64,000 nucleotides of DNA from Hevea brasiliensis (GCF_030052815.1 NC_079498.1:70604992-70668991), one strand, 5' to 3'; positions 10,167 to 21,239 are shown, numbered from the stretch's first letter. Numbers and translations are program-made. Notes: generated from the sequence alone by a model not told the origin.

Positions 10167-13100
10167 TGTGACACCCACCCGTACAAAGATACCCGAGTAA
10201 GTAATGCCACCTGGTGTACCGGCACACTCTAATATTCCTCAATTAATTTAGACAATGCTTTTGCATATAATTTTTGAAATACAATTTATTTAAACCATTT
10301 ATCAAAAGTATCATTCATTTAAGGTTCCGAAAATTTTAAAGAAAATCCGGCAGAGTACCGGCTAAAAATGGAGAAAACCGTTCTTCGGAACCTGTTAAAA
10401 ACACTTCCAATATACAATTCCATTCATTCTCAACTCCAATATCATCAATAAAACTCAATATCAATATCTCAATAATTTGTCAATTTCAGGTCTCAACAAC
10501 CTTTTCATTTCTCAAAACATCCCTTTCTCAGGGTTCTCATATATATACAACCATTAAATACTCAAATTAATACCATACATAACCATAAATCTTTATTATT
10601 TACATGCACCTCAAAATACATTACATAAATCCCAAATACATATGAGAAAATAAAAAGTTAATTACAAAATGACAAAATGACATCTAGTGTCCTACCAATG
10701 CAATCGCAGTGACGAGGTGACACGGACATCGAGCGTAATCGCCGATGGACTCACCTACCGTGGTCTACTGGGCTCGCGATCGGGATCTCCAGTACCTACG
10801 CGTGGCAAAAGCAACGCGCTAAGCAATAATGCTTAGTGGTGCAATAATATAATAAAAGAAAATAGCAAGAAATGAATATATATAGTGAATGTGTATGATT
10901 CATTTGTTTAGCATGGTTATGTATACATTAATTCAGTAACTTGTTCACTTTCATTCATTTGGGTGCCCAAGTAACCTACACTAGACGACTGGACTGGATA
11001 ACGGGTAAACTGGCACTGGGTACCTAGTACCTCGGGCCGTCACACCATCGGTCACATATGCATCTCCCGGTGTGCAACAGAACAGCTAACAAGTTGTAAA
11101 TAATATCAGGCCTTGATGCAAAGTCAGAATGGCTAAAAGCCATGAAATCACAGAATGCCATTTTTGCCATGTGCAGTACTGCTAACTGAACCCTATTGGC
11201 ATGCCAAACTATCCAAACCAATCTTGTTAGGTTTACTAGGGCATTTAAAACTCTTAAATTTGTCAATTTGTGAATTTCAACTTTTTTGGTGTCACTATTC
11301 ATCATTGGTCAACAAAAATGTTGACTTTTAGAAAAAAAATGTGTACATCTACTTTGGCACTCCCAACATACCACATTTGGTGTTTAAAATTTGTTGGCAT
11401 TAAGTGTTTTTGCCATTCCAAAGTGTAACTCAACACAAACAGATTTTTCAGTTTTGGTGAGTCAATTTCACTGTTCCATTGGACACTGTTACTGTTGGAA
11501 TTTGAGGAAATGTAAAACATGAAAGTTGTTCCTTATTTTGTCTAGTTGAATTTCTTTTTTTGAATCACTCCATTTGGAGTTTTGTAGCTCCAGATATGGC
11601 TCAAACATCTAAGCTGTCCGGATATGCAGTCTGCAGAAATTTACCATATCTACAGTGCATGAATAGTAACTTGAGTCACTTGGTTGAATGGGTTCTGGCC
11701 ATAATTTGGGGTAGGTTCCTTCATGAAAGTTGTTTGTCTATGTCTTAGCTTGTTTCTGTAAAAATTTCAGGCCAATTGACCAAATCTACAGTGAGTTATG
11801 GCCAAATGAACAGTTGGTCAATTCTGCAGAATTCAGTGCAGGGTATCCGGATTGGGGCTGAGATTTGGTCCTCTTGCTTTGGTCTTTTGGGCATGGTTTC
11901 TTCAGCAAAAATGTGCCATTATAAGCCTAGTTTCATGTCCAATTGGCCAAACTTCAATTGGACTACCACTGCCCAAGTTATGGCAGTGCAAAGGGACTGA
12001 ATTTTCAGTCCCTCTGCTGCTGTCCTAGGGCAGCTTGCAAACTCAATTTGCAACCTCATTTTTCAGTCCATTTGTTAGTCAAATTACCTAAAATGGTCAC
12101 TAATTGACCATTAAAATGTCCTCTAACAATTTCCTAAGCCAAGTCACATTTTCACCTTTCCAAACCCTAATATCCAAATCAATTTGCTCATAAACCTTAA
12201 TTACATACTTAGTTCAATATCCATGCATTTTAATACCTTAACCCTCATTTCCAGCCACTCTAAGTTTATTAAACAATCAAACTCAATCTTCCATAGGGCT
12301 GCTGAAAATTGAAGGTACCCTTAACACATGCAATTTACTTCAATTTCTTAAGATTTCTTAGCTCAAAAATGTTCTAACTAGAATTTAAAAGAAGGAAAAT
12401 GAAATTGTAGCACTAACCTCACTTAGGGCAGATTTTTCCCTTTCTCAAAGTCTTGGTTTCCTTTTCTTTTTGCTCCCACAATAATCACCAAGATGATAGA
12501 ATGAATTTTTGTGTTGGTAGTTAGGGTTTTTAGTGGAAGAAAACTAATAAAGATGAAGGATGAAAGGTTGTTAATGGTGGAATGGGTAAGGGTGAGTGAG
12601 TGGCGTGAAGAAGAGGAGAGGGAGCTGGTTTTGGGTTTCTAAAATTCTGCCTCATTACCCATTTTTATTTCCTTTTTATGGACTTGCTTAAATTTGATTG
12701 GCCAATACACTTTTAATTACCTAAGCATGACATCATAATTCCCAATTAAGCTCCTTTTTCTTTCTTTTCTTTTCTATCAAGTTTCAATTTAATTTCTAGC
12801 AATGTTTCTTCATATTTTATGTCATTTTAATTATTTACTCAACTGGACAAGTCGGCCAAAAATCACCTCGGAAAGCGAAATGACCAAAATGCCCTCCGTT
12901 TGGCTTAACGGGTCAAAATCGTCTGTACCGATTGAAAAATTTTTCTAGGTATTTTCTTGGCATTCTAATGCCATGGGAACCTCAATTACCCTTTTTTGGA
13001 GTCCCAAAAATTATTTTATAATTTTTCCCCCGGGTCTAGGGCTCCTCGTTGAGAAACGCAACTTCCTCCTGCTACCCATCGCTTGGGCACCTACTGCTTA

Positions 13101-13273
13101 ACTGGGTTGTATTTTATTTCTAAAATTTTTACTAAATTTTTCTTATTAATATTTGAGTTAATTATGGTTCCTGACTTTAGTTTGAATATTTTTCCGGACG
13201 TTCTAGCTGTCCGGACCGACACCGGTCACCGAAACAGTAGGATGTACGGAGTGGTTACCGGGAGGGTGTTACA
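10167..13273 (-). repeat. Family A LTR 2 (middle LTR of the tandem)
   Basis: 3107 bp, with TGTAACACCC and GTGTCACA ends on the minus strand. It serves as 3' LTR of unit 2 and 5' LTR of unit 1. No target duplication flanks it. It has private substitutions not shared with LTR 1 or 3 and two dense difference clusters (10700-10770 and 13040-13110). Confidence 0.95.
10819..10836 (-). other. Conserved LTR hairpin, family A LTR 2
   Basis: Identical to the LTR 1 hairpin: a 7-bp stem with a 4-base loop. Confidence 0.75.
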
Positions 13274-13274
13274 A

Positions 13275-13286
13275 CTCTTCCCCTCT
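13275..13286 (-). other. Polypurine tract, family A unit 2
   Basis: AGAGGGGAAGAG on the minus strand, directly before LTR 2, overlapping the pol stop exactly as in unit 1. Confidence 0.85.
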
Positions 13287-14046
13287 AATTTAAATTTCGT
13301 CCTCGAAATTTACCTGATGCAAACAGTTGAGGGAACTGTTGCCTCATTGTCTCTTCACTTTCCCAAGTTGCCTCCTCGGTGTTGTGGTGCCTCCAAAGCA
13401 CTTTCACCAATGGAATTTGCTTGTTTCTCAACTCTTTCACTTCCCGAGCCAGGATCCGTAGAGGTTCTTCTTCGTATGTCAAATCCGGTTGTATTTCAAT
13501 TTCTTCTCTGGAGATGACATGTGAAGGATCTGAGCGGTATCTTCTGAGCATGGACACGTGGAACACATTATGGATCTTGTCCAGCTCTGGTGGTAAAGCT
13601 AGCCTATAGGCCACTGGACCCACACGTTCAATGACTTCATAGGGGCCAATGAACCTAGGGCTCAACTTACCTTTTCTTCCAAACCTCAACACTTTCTTCC
13701 ATGGTGACACCTTGAGGAACACTTTATCGCCAACCACATATTCTATTTCCTTTCTCTTCAGGTCGGCATAAGATTTCTGTCTGTCTGAGGCAACCTTTAA
13801 GTTGGCTTTGATTAGTTTCACTTTCTCCTCTGCCTGTTTCACCAGGTCTGGCCCTACCAATTTGTCTTCGCCCAATTCAGTCCAAAGACACCGAGTTCTA
13901 CATTTTCTCCCATACAATGCTTCATACGGGGCCATTTGGATGCTAGCTTGGTAGCTATTGTTGTATGCAAATTCTGCCAGTGGGAGGTATCTATCCCAAC
14001 TTCCCTCAAACTCAATGACACAACTCCTCAGCATATCCTCAAGGAC
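13285..14046 (-). pseudogene. pol: Family A unit 2 integrase C-terminal domain with chromodomain
   Basis: Almost the same protein as at 5354-6115, about 250 residues and open throughout. It carries GPYEVIERVGP and the chromodomain (LVKVLWRHH, EEATWE). A short stretch near 13880 (CRTRCLW in place of CRTPVCW) differs where unit 1 reads normally, and the DNA there shows a CTG/CAG-type disturbance. The domain itself is intact; the pol frame upstream is not. Confidence 0.92.
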
Positions 14047-14121
14047 CTGACAAGTATTTCACGTTATTGTTATCATTTCAATTCAATATTTGTATCAATT
14101 TCATTGGTTTCAATTATTTAC
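14047..14121 (-). other. Intron-like 75-bp insert in integrase, unit 2
   Basis: Identical in all 75 bases to 6116-6190, with the same GT and AG ends and the same in-frame TGA. It lies between SERVIQ and VLEDMLR, just after the catalytic Glu. Presence in both units at the same site shows that it predates the tandem. Confidence 0.72.
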
Positions 14122-14321
14122 CTGGATTACTCTTTCAGATTGCCCATCCGTCTGAGGATGGAAAGCTGTGCTGAAATGGAGTTGTGTACCCAAGGATTCA
14201 TGCAACTTCTTCCAAAATCTCGATGTAAACCTTGGGTCTCGATCAGATATGATGGAAAGTGGAATTCCATGCAGTCTAACTATCTCACTGATATACACTC
14301 GCTAACTTCTCCGGTGAGTAG
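14122..14321 (-). pseudogene. pol: Family A unit 2 integrase catalytic core, C-terminal part
   Basis: Encodes [19 protein letters not shown] and [14 protein letters not shown], with the second Asp and the Glu of the DDE triad. The junction to the next fragment, at 14290-14340, is disturbed in both units, each differently, so the frame cannot be followed there. Confidence 0.87.
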
Positions 14322-15245
14322 TCACCCTAATCGCGTAAAGTGTGCTGACTTTGTCAATCTATCAACTATCACCCATGCTGCATCATGTTTCTTCCGGGTG
14401 AGAGGTAGACCACTTACAAAATCCATGGTGACCGGATCCCATTTCCATTCAGGTATGCGTATAGGCTGTAGCAAACCTGATGGAACTTGATGCTCTGCCT
14501 TGACTTGCTGACATGTCAAGCATTTAGTCACATAGTCAGCTATGTCCCTCTTCATACCAGGCCACCAATACTGAAGCTTCAGGTCATGATACATCTTTGT
14601 ACTTCCTGGGTGCATAGCATATACACTGGTGTGTGCCTCTTTTAGAATACTGGCTTTCAATTCCCCATTATCTGGTACACACAGTCTTCCTTTGTAGTGC
14701 AGACACCCATCTGCTTTCACCTCATAGTCAGCTGCTTTTCCCTCTGGGATCTTGCTCATAATAGCCATTAACTTCTCATCTGCCTTTTTCCCATCCAGTA
14801 TCTGTTGTAGCAGGTTTGGCCTCACTTGCAACTCAGCCAAAATAGCTCCATCTCGAACCAAAGATAGACGGGCATTCAATGATCTCAAAGCTGTCATGGA
14901 TTTGCTGCTCAAGGCATCAGCAACTACATTTGCCTTCCCAGGATGGTAGTCAATTACACAATCATAATCCTTTAGGAACTCAATCCATCGCCTCTGTCTA
15001 AGGTTGAGCTCCTTCTGGGTTGGCAAGTATTTCAGGCTTTTGTGGTCTGTGTAAATGTAGCACTTTTCCCCATACAAGTAATGCCTCGATATCTTCAGTG
15101 CGAAGATAATTGCTGCAAGCTCTAGATCATGGGTAGGGTAGTTCTGTTCATGTGGCCTTAGCTGTCTGGAAGCATAGGCGATCACTTTCCCCTCTTGCAT
15201 CAATACACACCCTAACCCATTATGTGAGGCATCACTATAGACCAC
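14322..15245 (-). CDS. pol: Family A unit 2 RNase H and integrase N-terminal half (open frame of pol)
   Basis: A 307-residue open frame. RNase H comes first, with its acidic residues in [25 protein letters not shown] and VVADAL (about residues 3-115). A spacer follows, then the integrase zinc-binding HHCC domain ([11 protein letters not shown] to CLTCQQVK), then [10 protein letters not shown] with the first catalytic Asp and [12 protein letters not shown]. It ends in a frame loss at 14322. This is the best preserved copy of this region in the window; unit 1 is broken here. It is part of a polyprotein and would act in particles and at integration. Confidence 0.9.
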   Translation of the reverse strand: MVYSDASHNGLGCVLMQEGKVIAYASRQLRPHEQNYPTHDLELAAIIFALKISRHYLYGEKCYIYTDHKSLKYLPTQKELNLRQRRWIEFLKDYDCVIDYHPGKANVVADALSSKSMTALRSLNARLSLVRDGAILAELQVRPNLLQQILDGKKADEKLMAIMSKIPEGKAADYEVKADGCLHYKGRLCVPDNGELKASILKEAHTSVYAMHPGSTKMYHDLKLQYWWPGMKRDIADYVTKCLTCQQVKAEHQVPSGLLQPIRIPEWKWDPVTMDFVSGLPLTRKKHDAAWVIVDRLTKSAHFTRLG

Positions 15246-16085
15246 AAAGTCCTTTCCGACACCGGTGTTAACACACCGGTGCCTCTGTCAACATAGCCTT
15301 CAATTTCTCAAAACTGGTCTGACACTTGTCATTCCAATCAAATCTGACATTCTTGTGTAACAACTTGGTCATTGGAGCAGCTATTAGGGAAAATCCCTTC
15401 ACAAATCTTCTGTAATACCCAGCTAGCCCCAAGAAACTTGACCTCGGTTGTATTTACGGGAGGCTTCCATTCCATCATCGCTTCTATTTTCTTGGGATCC
15501 ACCTAATCCCATCAGTGACACTATGTGTCCAAGGAATGCAATCTCATCTAGCCAAAAGTCACACTTGGACAACTTAGCATCTGACTTCTTTTCTCTCGGG
15601 GTTTGTAGAACAATCCTCAAATGCTCATCATGTTCTTCCTCGGTCTTGGAATACACCAAAATATCATCAATAAAGACCACTACGAACCGATCTAAGTGTG
15701 GATGGAAGATACGGTTCATAAGGTCCATGAATGCATTGGTGCATTTGTTAGGCCAAAGGGCATCACTAGGAACTCATAATGCCCGTGTCGGGTCTGAATG
15801 CGATCTTGGGCACATCTACATCCTTCACCCTCAACTGATGATACCCTGATCTGAGATCAATCTTAGAAAATACTCCTGCTCCCTTCAACTGATCAAACAA
15901 ATCATCAATTCTAGGCAACGGATATTTGTTCTTCACAGTCACTTTATTCAATTGCCGGTAATCAATACAAAGCCTCAAAGTCCCATCCTTCTTTTTCACA
16001 AACAGACCTTTGAGCTCCCCATGGTGACACATCGGCGTATGAACCCCTTATCTAACAACTCTTGCAATCGAAGTCTTCAACTCTC
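15246..16085 (-). pseudogene. pol: Family A unit 2 reverse transcriptase, in at least three frames
   Basis: The piece 15766-16032 encodes [12 protein letters not shown] and [12 protein letters not shown]. The piece 15423-15728 encodes [14 protein letters not shown] and LGHIVS. The remainder (15246-15422) is the connection to RNase H. The breaks at about 15430-15530, 15735-15800 and 16010-16085 all coincide with CTG/CAG-type differences from unit 1, which is fully open over the same 780 bp. The breaks may therefore not be biological. Confidence 0.87.
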
Positions 16086-17588
16086 TCAATTCGATGGGTG
16101 CCATCCTATAAGGAGCAATGGAAATGGGTCTTTGTGCAGTGTCTCAATAGCAAATTCGACTTCCCTTTCTGGTGGCAAACCAGGCAACTCTTCAGGAAAT
16201 ACTTCTGGAAAGTCTCTCACTGTGGGTATGTCACTCAGGTTTGGCTTAGCCTGCCTAGTATCCACCACATGTGCTAGGTAGGCTTCACAGCCTTTTCTCA
16301 TCATTCTTCTTGCAACTGTGGCTGAGATGACATTGGACAAGAAATCTGTCCTTTCCCCCACAACTGTGATCTCATTACCCTCTGAAGTTTTTAGAGAAAT
16401 TCTCTTCAGTTTGCAATCAACTATTACCTGATGACGTGACAACCAGTCCATTCCCAAAATCACGTCAAACTCATGGAAGGGTAACTCAATTAAGTCTGCC
16501 AAGAATTCATACCCCTGAATCCTTAACGGGCAACCCTTGTATACCTTGTTCACCACTACACTGTGGCCCAATGGATTAGTGACCAGAATGTCTTGGTCAC
16601 TCTCCCCTACTAGTATCCCCCTTTCTACGGGTAGGTTGATGCAAATGTAGGAATGAGTGGATCCTGGATCCACCAATGCATGCACAGGAGTATTGTAGAG
16701 GGAGAACGTACCCCTGATGACGTCCGGGGCATCTTGCTCCTCCTGAGCTCTCAAGGCATAATTTCTGGCAGGTGGTCTGTTATCTGGCCTCTCTGCTGGC
16801 TCAGATGTAGGCCTCTGTGATGGTCCCACTGCGTCAGATCTGCCAGATTTTCTACCTCTCTGTGGTGCAGGAGCAGGTCTTTCTGCTTGTGTTGGAGCAG
16901 CTGTAGTAGTTCTGCGTGGACAGTTCCTTAACTGATGCTCTGTTGACCCACACCTCAAGCAGGCACCAGTCACTCTCCAACATTCCCCCTTATGCCATTT
17001 CTGACAGTGTGGACACGCAGAAAATGCTGGGGCTGGTCCCCTGAACCCCATCCCTGGAGAGCTGCCCACTGATGGTGTGGACTGACCTCTCCTAGGGGTG
17101 AACTGTGGCCTGGGCCCCTGAGACTGACCCTGACCCTGTGGCTGACCCGAACTCTGTGCAGGAGGACCCTTAAACTTCTTCCCAAATCCAGGGGTGGAAC
17201 TAGACTGACCTGGTCCCCTCTTCTGCTGTCTCTCCCTTCTGGTCTGCTCATTGATTCTCACTTTTTCAACCCTTATTGCAGCTTCCACTAGCTTGCTAAA
17301 TTCTGTAATTCCCAAGGCAGTGAGCTGTATCTTGATATTGTCATTCAGTCCCTCTTCAAATCTCTTGCACCTTTCAGCTTCGTTAGGGACTATTTCCCTT
17401 CCATAACGGCTTAACCGAACAAACTCCTTCTCATACTCGGCCACTGACAGCTGTCTCTGTCTCAGGTTAATAAATTCTCTTCTTGTCTCTTCCAGGTATA
17501 CAGTACCCACATATTTCTTCTTGAACTCAGAGAGGAAGAAGTCCCAAATTCTGACTTGGCCGCTTGGCTGGACACGATGTCCCACCAT
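16086..17588 (-). CDS. gag: Family A unit 2 gag C-terminal half fused to protease (open frame)
   Basis: A 500-residue frame. Residues from about 15 hold the capsid second half (FFLSEFKKKYVGTVYLEE, SVAEYEKEFVRLSRYG). A Gln/Gly/Pro-rich linker runs from about 125 to 190. Two knuckles follow: CPHCQKWHKGEC (192-203) and CLRCGSTEHQLRNC (210-223). The protease active site is ALVDPGSTHSYI (Asp at about 307), with Pro where Thr or Ser is usual, then ILGMDWLSRH. Gag and protease share one frame, which suggests a single gag-pol polyprotein. The first 14 residues come from a shifted frame and are not native. It ends by frame loss near 16086. Confidence 0.9.
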   Translation of the reverse strand: MVGHRVQPSGQVRIWDFFLSEFKKKYVGTVYLEETRREFINLRQRQLSVAEYEKEFVRLSRYGREIVPNEAERCKRFEEGLNDNIKIQLTALGITEFSKLVEAAIRVEKVRINEQTRRERQQKRGPGQSSSTPGFGKKFKGPPAQSSGQPQGQGQSQGPRPQFTPRRGQSTPSVGSSPGMGFRGPAPAFSACPHCQKWHKGECWRVTGACLRCGSTEHQLRNCPRRTTTAAPTQAERPAPAPQRGRKSGRSDAVGPSQRPTSEPAERPDNRPPARNYALRAQEEQDAPDVIRGTFSLYNTPVHALVDPGSTHSYICINLPVERGILVGESDQDILVTNPLGHSVVVNKVYKGCPLRIQGYEFLADLIELPFHEFDVILGMDWLSRHQVIVDCKLKRISLKTSEGNEITVVGERTDFLSNVISATVARRMMRKGCEAYLAHVVDTRQAKPNLSDIPTVRDFPEVFPEELPGLPPEREVEFAIETLHKDPFPLLLIGWHPSN

Positions 17589-17979
17589 CCGTAGGCATCG
17601 TCTTGTAACAAGGATATAGCGACTTCTAAGTTACGCTGCTGGGTGCAGTGGAGTTGTTTTAAGACTCTGCCTGCTTCAACCAATTCTACCGCAATGAGTC
17701 ATCTTCTCTCTTGCCATAGAAGTCCACAGCTCCAAACTTTCTTAGCCTCTCCAAGTGTGATTTCTGCTGTGGAGCTAGTGGTGGTGGTGGTGGTGCTGGC
17801 ATTACTCCGGCCATTTGTCTAAAGAAGTCGGCCATTTGTTGGAACATGGCCTGTGGAGGCTGAGCAGGCTCTGCTTGAGCTGGCGGAGCAGATTCTCTCA
17901 TGCCCCCAGTCTCAGCTGCTGCAGGTGGAGCATGACTCTCCACTTCCTCCTCAACGGCTCTCTGAGATGAAGGGTCCAT
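17589..17979 (-). pseudogene. gag: Family A unit 2 gag N-terminal part, broken
   Basis: The start codon is at 17979-17977. The first 97 residues are open: an acidic, Ala/Pro-rich leader, MFQQMADFFRQMAG, a six-proline run, and LRKFGAVDFYG. Frame shifts follow near 17686 and 17580. Between them lies GRVLKQLHCTQQRNLE and LLQDDAYGWWD. Compared with unit 1, the breaks sit at CTG/CAG positions. Confidence 0.86.
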
Positions 17980-18106
17980 ATCCTATTCAAAATAAGAAAG
18001 ATAAACAGATCTGCGTTAGTGTCACCTCGACTCTTACAAATGAAATGCATGGTATGGACTCAATCTAGGCCCAGAAACGCCTAAACCGTGCTCTGATACC
18101 ACTAAA
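17980..18106 (-). promoter_or_regulatory. Family A unit 2 leader with primer binding site
   Basis: TGGTATCAGAGC on the minus strand at 18101-18090, five bases from the LTR. The leader matches that of unit 1 almost perfectly. Confidence 0.88.
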
Positions 18107-21100
18107 TGTGACACCCCTTACCCGTGTACAGTATACCCGAGTAAGTAATGCCACCTGGTGTACCGGCACACTCTAATATTCCTCAATTAATTTAGACAAT
18201 GCTTTTGCATATAATTTTTGAAATACAATTTATTTAAACCATTTATCAAAAGTATCATTCATTTAAGGTTCCGAAAATTTTAAAGAAAATCCGGCGGAGT
18301 ACCGGCTAAAAATGGAGAAAACCGTTCTTCGGAACCTGTTAAAAACACTTCCAATATACAATTCCATTCATTCTCAACTCCAATATCATCAATAAAACTC
18401 AATATCAATATCTCAATAATTTGTCAATTTCAGGTCTCAACAACCTTTTCATTTCTCAAAACATCCCTTTCTCAGGGTTCTCATATATATACAACCATTA
18501 AATACTCAAATTAATACCATACATAACCATAAATCTTTATTATTTACATGAACCTCAAAATACATTACATAAATCCCAAATACATATGAGAAAATAAAAA
18601 GTTAATTACAAAATGACAAAATGACATCTAGTGTCCTACCAATGCACTGCAGGTGACGAGGTGACACGGAGACTGAGCAGAACTGCCGAATGGACTCACC
18701 CAGTCTGTGGTCTACTGGGCTCGCGATCGGGATCTCCAGTACCTACTCGTGGCAAAAGCAACGTGCTAAGCAATAATGGTTAGTGGTGCAATAATATAAT
18801 AAAAGAAAATAGCAAGAAACGAATATATATAGTGAATGTGTATGATTCATTTGTTTAGCATGGTTATGTATACATTAATTCAGTAACTTGTTCACTTTCA
18901 TTCATTTGGGTGCCCAAGTAACATACACTAGATGACTGGACTGGATAACGGGTAAACTGGCACTGGGTACCTAGTACCTCGGGCCGTCACACCATCGGTC
19001 ATATATGCATCTCCCGGTGTGCAAATGCGACTAACAAGCTGTAAATAATATCAGGCACAAGGCCAAGTCTCAATGCAAAGTCAGAATGGCTAAAAGCCAT
19101 GAAATTACAGAATGGCATTTTTGCCATGTGCAGTACTGCTAACTGAACCCTATTGGCATTCCAAACTATCCAAACCAATCTTGTTAGGTATACTAGGGCA
19201 TTTGAAACTCTTAAATTTGTCAATTTGTGAATTTCAACTTTTTTGGTGTCACTATTCATCATTGGTCAACAAAAATGTTGACTTTTAGAATAAAAATGTG
19301 TACATCAACTTTGGCACTCCCAACATACCACATTTGGTGTTTAAAACTTGTTGGCATTAAGTGTTTTTGCCATTCCAAAGTGTAACTCAACACAAACAGA
19401 TTTTTCAGTTTTGGTGAGTCAATTTCACTGTTCCATTGGACACTGTTACTGTTGGAATTTGAGGAAATGTAAAACATGAAAGTTGTTCCTTATTTTGTCT
19501 AGTTGAATTTCGTTTTTTGAGTCACTCCATTTGGAGTTTTGTAGCTCCAGATATGGCTCAAAAACCTATGCTGTCCGGATATGCAGTCTGCAGAAATTTA
19601 CCATATCTACAGTGCATGAACAGTAACTTGAGTCACTTGGTTGAATGGGTTCTGGCCATAATTTGGGGTAGGTTCCTTCATGAAAGTTGTTTGTCTATGT
19701 CTTAGCTTGTTGCTGTAAAAATTTCAGGCCAATTGACCAAATCTACAGTGAGTTATGGCCAAATGAACAGTTGGTCAATTCTGCAGAATTCAGTGCAGGG
19801 TATCCGGATTGGGGCTGAGATTTGGTCCTCTTGCTTTGGTCTTTTGGGCATGGTTTCCTCAGCAAAAATGTCCCATTATAAGCCTAGTTTCATGTCCAAT
19901 TGGCCAAACTTCAATTGGACGACCACTGCCCAAGTTATGGCTGTGCAAAGGGACTGAATTTTCAGTCCCTCTGCTGCTGTCCTAGGGCAGCTTGCAAACT
20001 CAATTTGCAACCTCATTTTTCAGTCCATTTGTTAGTCAAATTACCTAAAATGGTCACTAATTGACCATTAAAATGTCCTCTAACAATTTCCTAAGCCAAG
20101 TCACATTTTCACCTTTCCAAACCCTAATATCCAAATCAATTTGCTCATAAACCTTAATTACATACTTAGTTCAATATCCATGCATTTTAATACCTTAACC
20201 CTCATTTCCAGCCACTCTAAGTTTATTAAACAATCAAACTCAATCTTCCATAGGGCTGCTGAAAATTGAAGGTACCCTTAACACATGCAATTTACTTCAA
20301 TTCCTTAAGATTTCTTAGCTAAAAAATGTTCTAACTAGAATTTAAAAGAAGGAAAATGAAATTGTAGCACTAACCTCACTTAGGGCAGATTTTTTCCTTC
20401 CTCAAAGTCTTGGTTTCCTTTTCTTTTTGCTCCCACAATAATCACCAAGATGATAGAATGAATTTTTGTGTTGGTAGTTAGGGTTTTTAGTGGAAGAAAA
20501 CTAATAAAGATGAAGGATGAAAGGTTGTTAATGGTGGAATGGGTAAGGGTGAGTGAGTGGCTTGAAGAAGAGGAGAGGGAGCTGGTTTTGGGTTTCTAAA
20601 ATTCTGCCTCATTACCCATTTTTATTTCCTTTTTATGGACTTGCTTAAATTTGATTGGCCAATACACTTTTAATTACCTAAGCATGACATCATAATTCCC
20701 AATTAAGCTCCTTTTTCTTTCTTTTCTTTTCTATCAAGTTTCAATTTAATTTTTAGCAATGTTTCTTCATATTTTATGTCATTTTAATTATTTACTCAAC
20801 TAGACAAGTCGGCCAAAAATCACCTCGGAAAGCGAAATGACCAAAATGCCCTCCGTTTGGCTTAACGGGTCAAAATCGTCTGTACTGATTGAAAAATTTT
20901 TCTAGGTATTTTCTTGGCATTCTAATGCCATGGGAACCTCAATTACCCTTTTTTGGAGTCCCAAAAATTATTTTATAATTTTTCCCCCGGGTCTAGGGCT
21001 CCTCGTTGCGAGAACCGCAACTTCCCTCCGGTTACCCATCGCTTGGGCACCGGCTCGTTTAACTTGGTTGTATTTTATTTCTAAAATTTTTACTAAATTT

Positions 21101-21234
21101 TTCTTATTAATATTTGAGTTAATTATGGTTCCTGACTTTAGTTTGAATATTTTTCCGGACGTTCTAGCTGTCCGGACCGACACCGGTCACCGAAACAGTA
21201 GGATGTACGGAGTAGTTGCCGGGAGGGTGTTACA
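18107..21234 (-). repeat. Family A LTR 3 (5' LTR of the tandem)
   Basis: 3128 bp with TG...CA ends on the minus strand. It carries the largest number of private substitutions of the three LTRs (for example near 18668, 19513, 19858 and 20886). One of them changes the second stem strand of the conserved hairpin at 18766-18783. Confidence 0.95.
18766..18783 (-). other. Conserved LTR hairpin, family A LTR 3 (one mismatch)
   Basis: Same position and loop as in LTRs 1 and 2, but one stem base differs (TGGTTAG in place of TGCTTAG on the plus strand), which leaves one unpaired position. Confidence 0.7.
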
Positions 21235-21239
21235 AATAA
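21235..21239. repeat. Target site duplication AATAA, right side of family A tandem
   Basis: Repeats 2216-2220 and resumes the family B leader, which continues with CATAAGGAG. Confidence 0.93.

Larger units (their letters stand above)
2221..21234 (-). mobile_element. Tandem family A chromovirus: LTR-internal-LTR-internal-LTR
   Basis: Three LTRs of about 3.1 kb (2221-5342, 10167-13273, 18107-21234) alternate with two internal regions of about 4.8 kb (5343-10166 and 13274-18106), all on the minus strand. Each internal region has its own PBS, gag, protease, RT, RNase H, integrase with chromodomain, and polypurine tract. Only the outer ends carry the AATAA duplication, so the array behaves as one insertion. 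Ordinary substitutions between the units are near one per hundred bases by eye, so the element is fairly young. An integrase with a C-terminal chromodomain and a Met-tRNA primer fit the Tekay/Del group of plant chromoviruses; that clade name is my inference. Confidence 0.93.

Noticed and set aside
10167..13273. Middle LTR as a simple chimera of the two outer LTRs from recent unequal crossing over
   Set aside because: Shared-variant patterns do not switch cleanly. The sites where LTR 2 agrees with LTR 1 and those where it agrees with LTR 3 are interleaved, and each LTR has private changes along its whole length.
13936..14490. A 184-codon plus-strand frame
   Set aside because: It is the antisense shadow of the integrase core and the intron-like insert. 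Real coding motifs are on the minus strand.
18090..18101. A tRNA gene fragment
   Set aside because: The TGGTATCAGAGC match to Met-tRNA is confined to 12 bases next to an LTR, so it is a primer site. No cloverleaf surrounds it.
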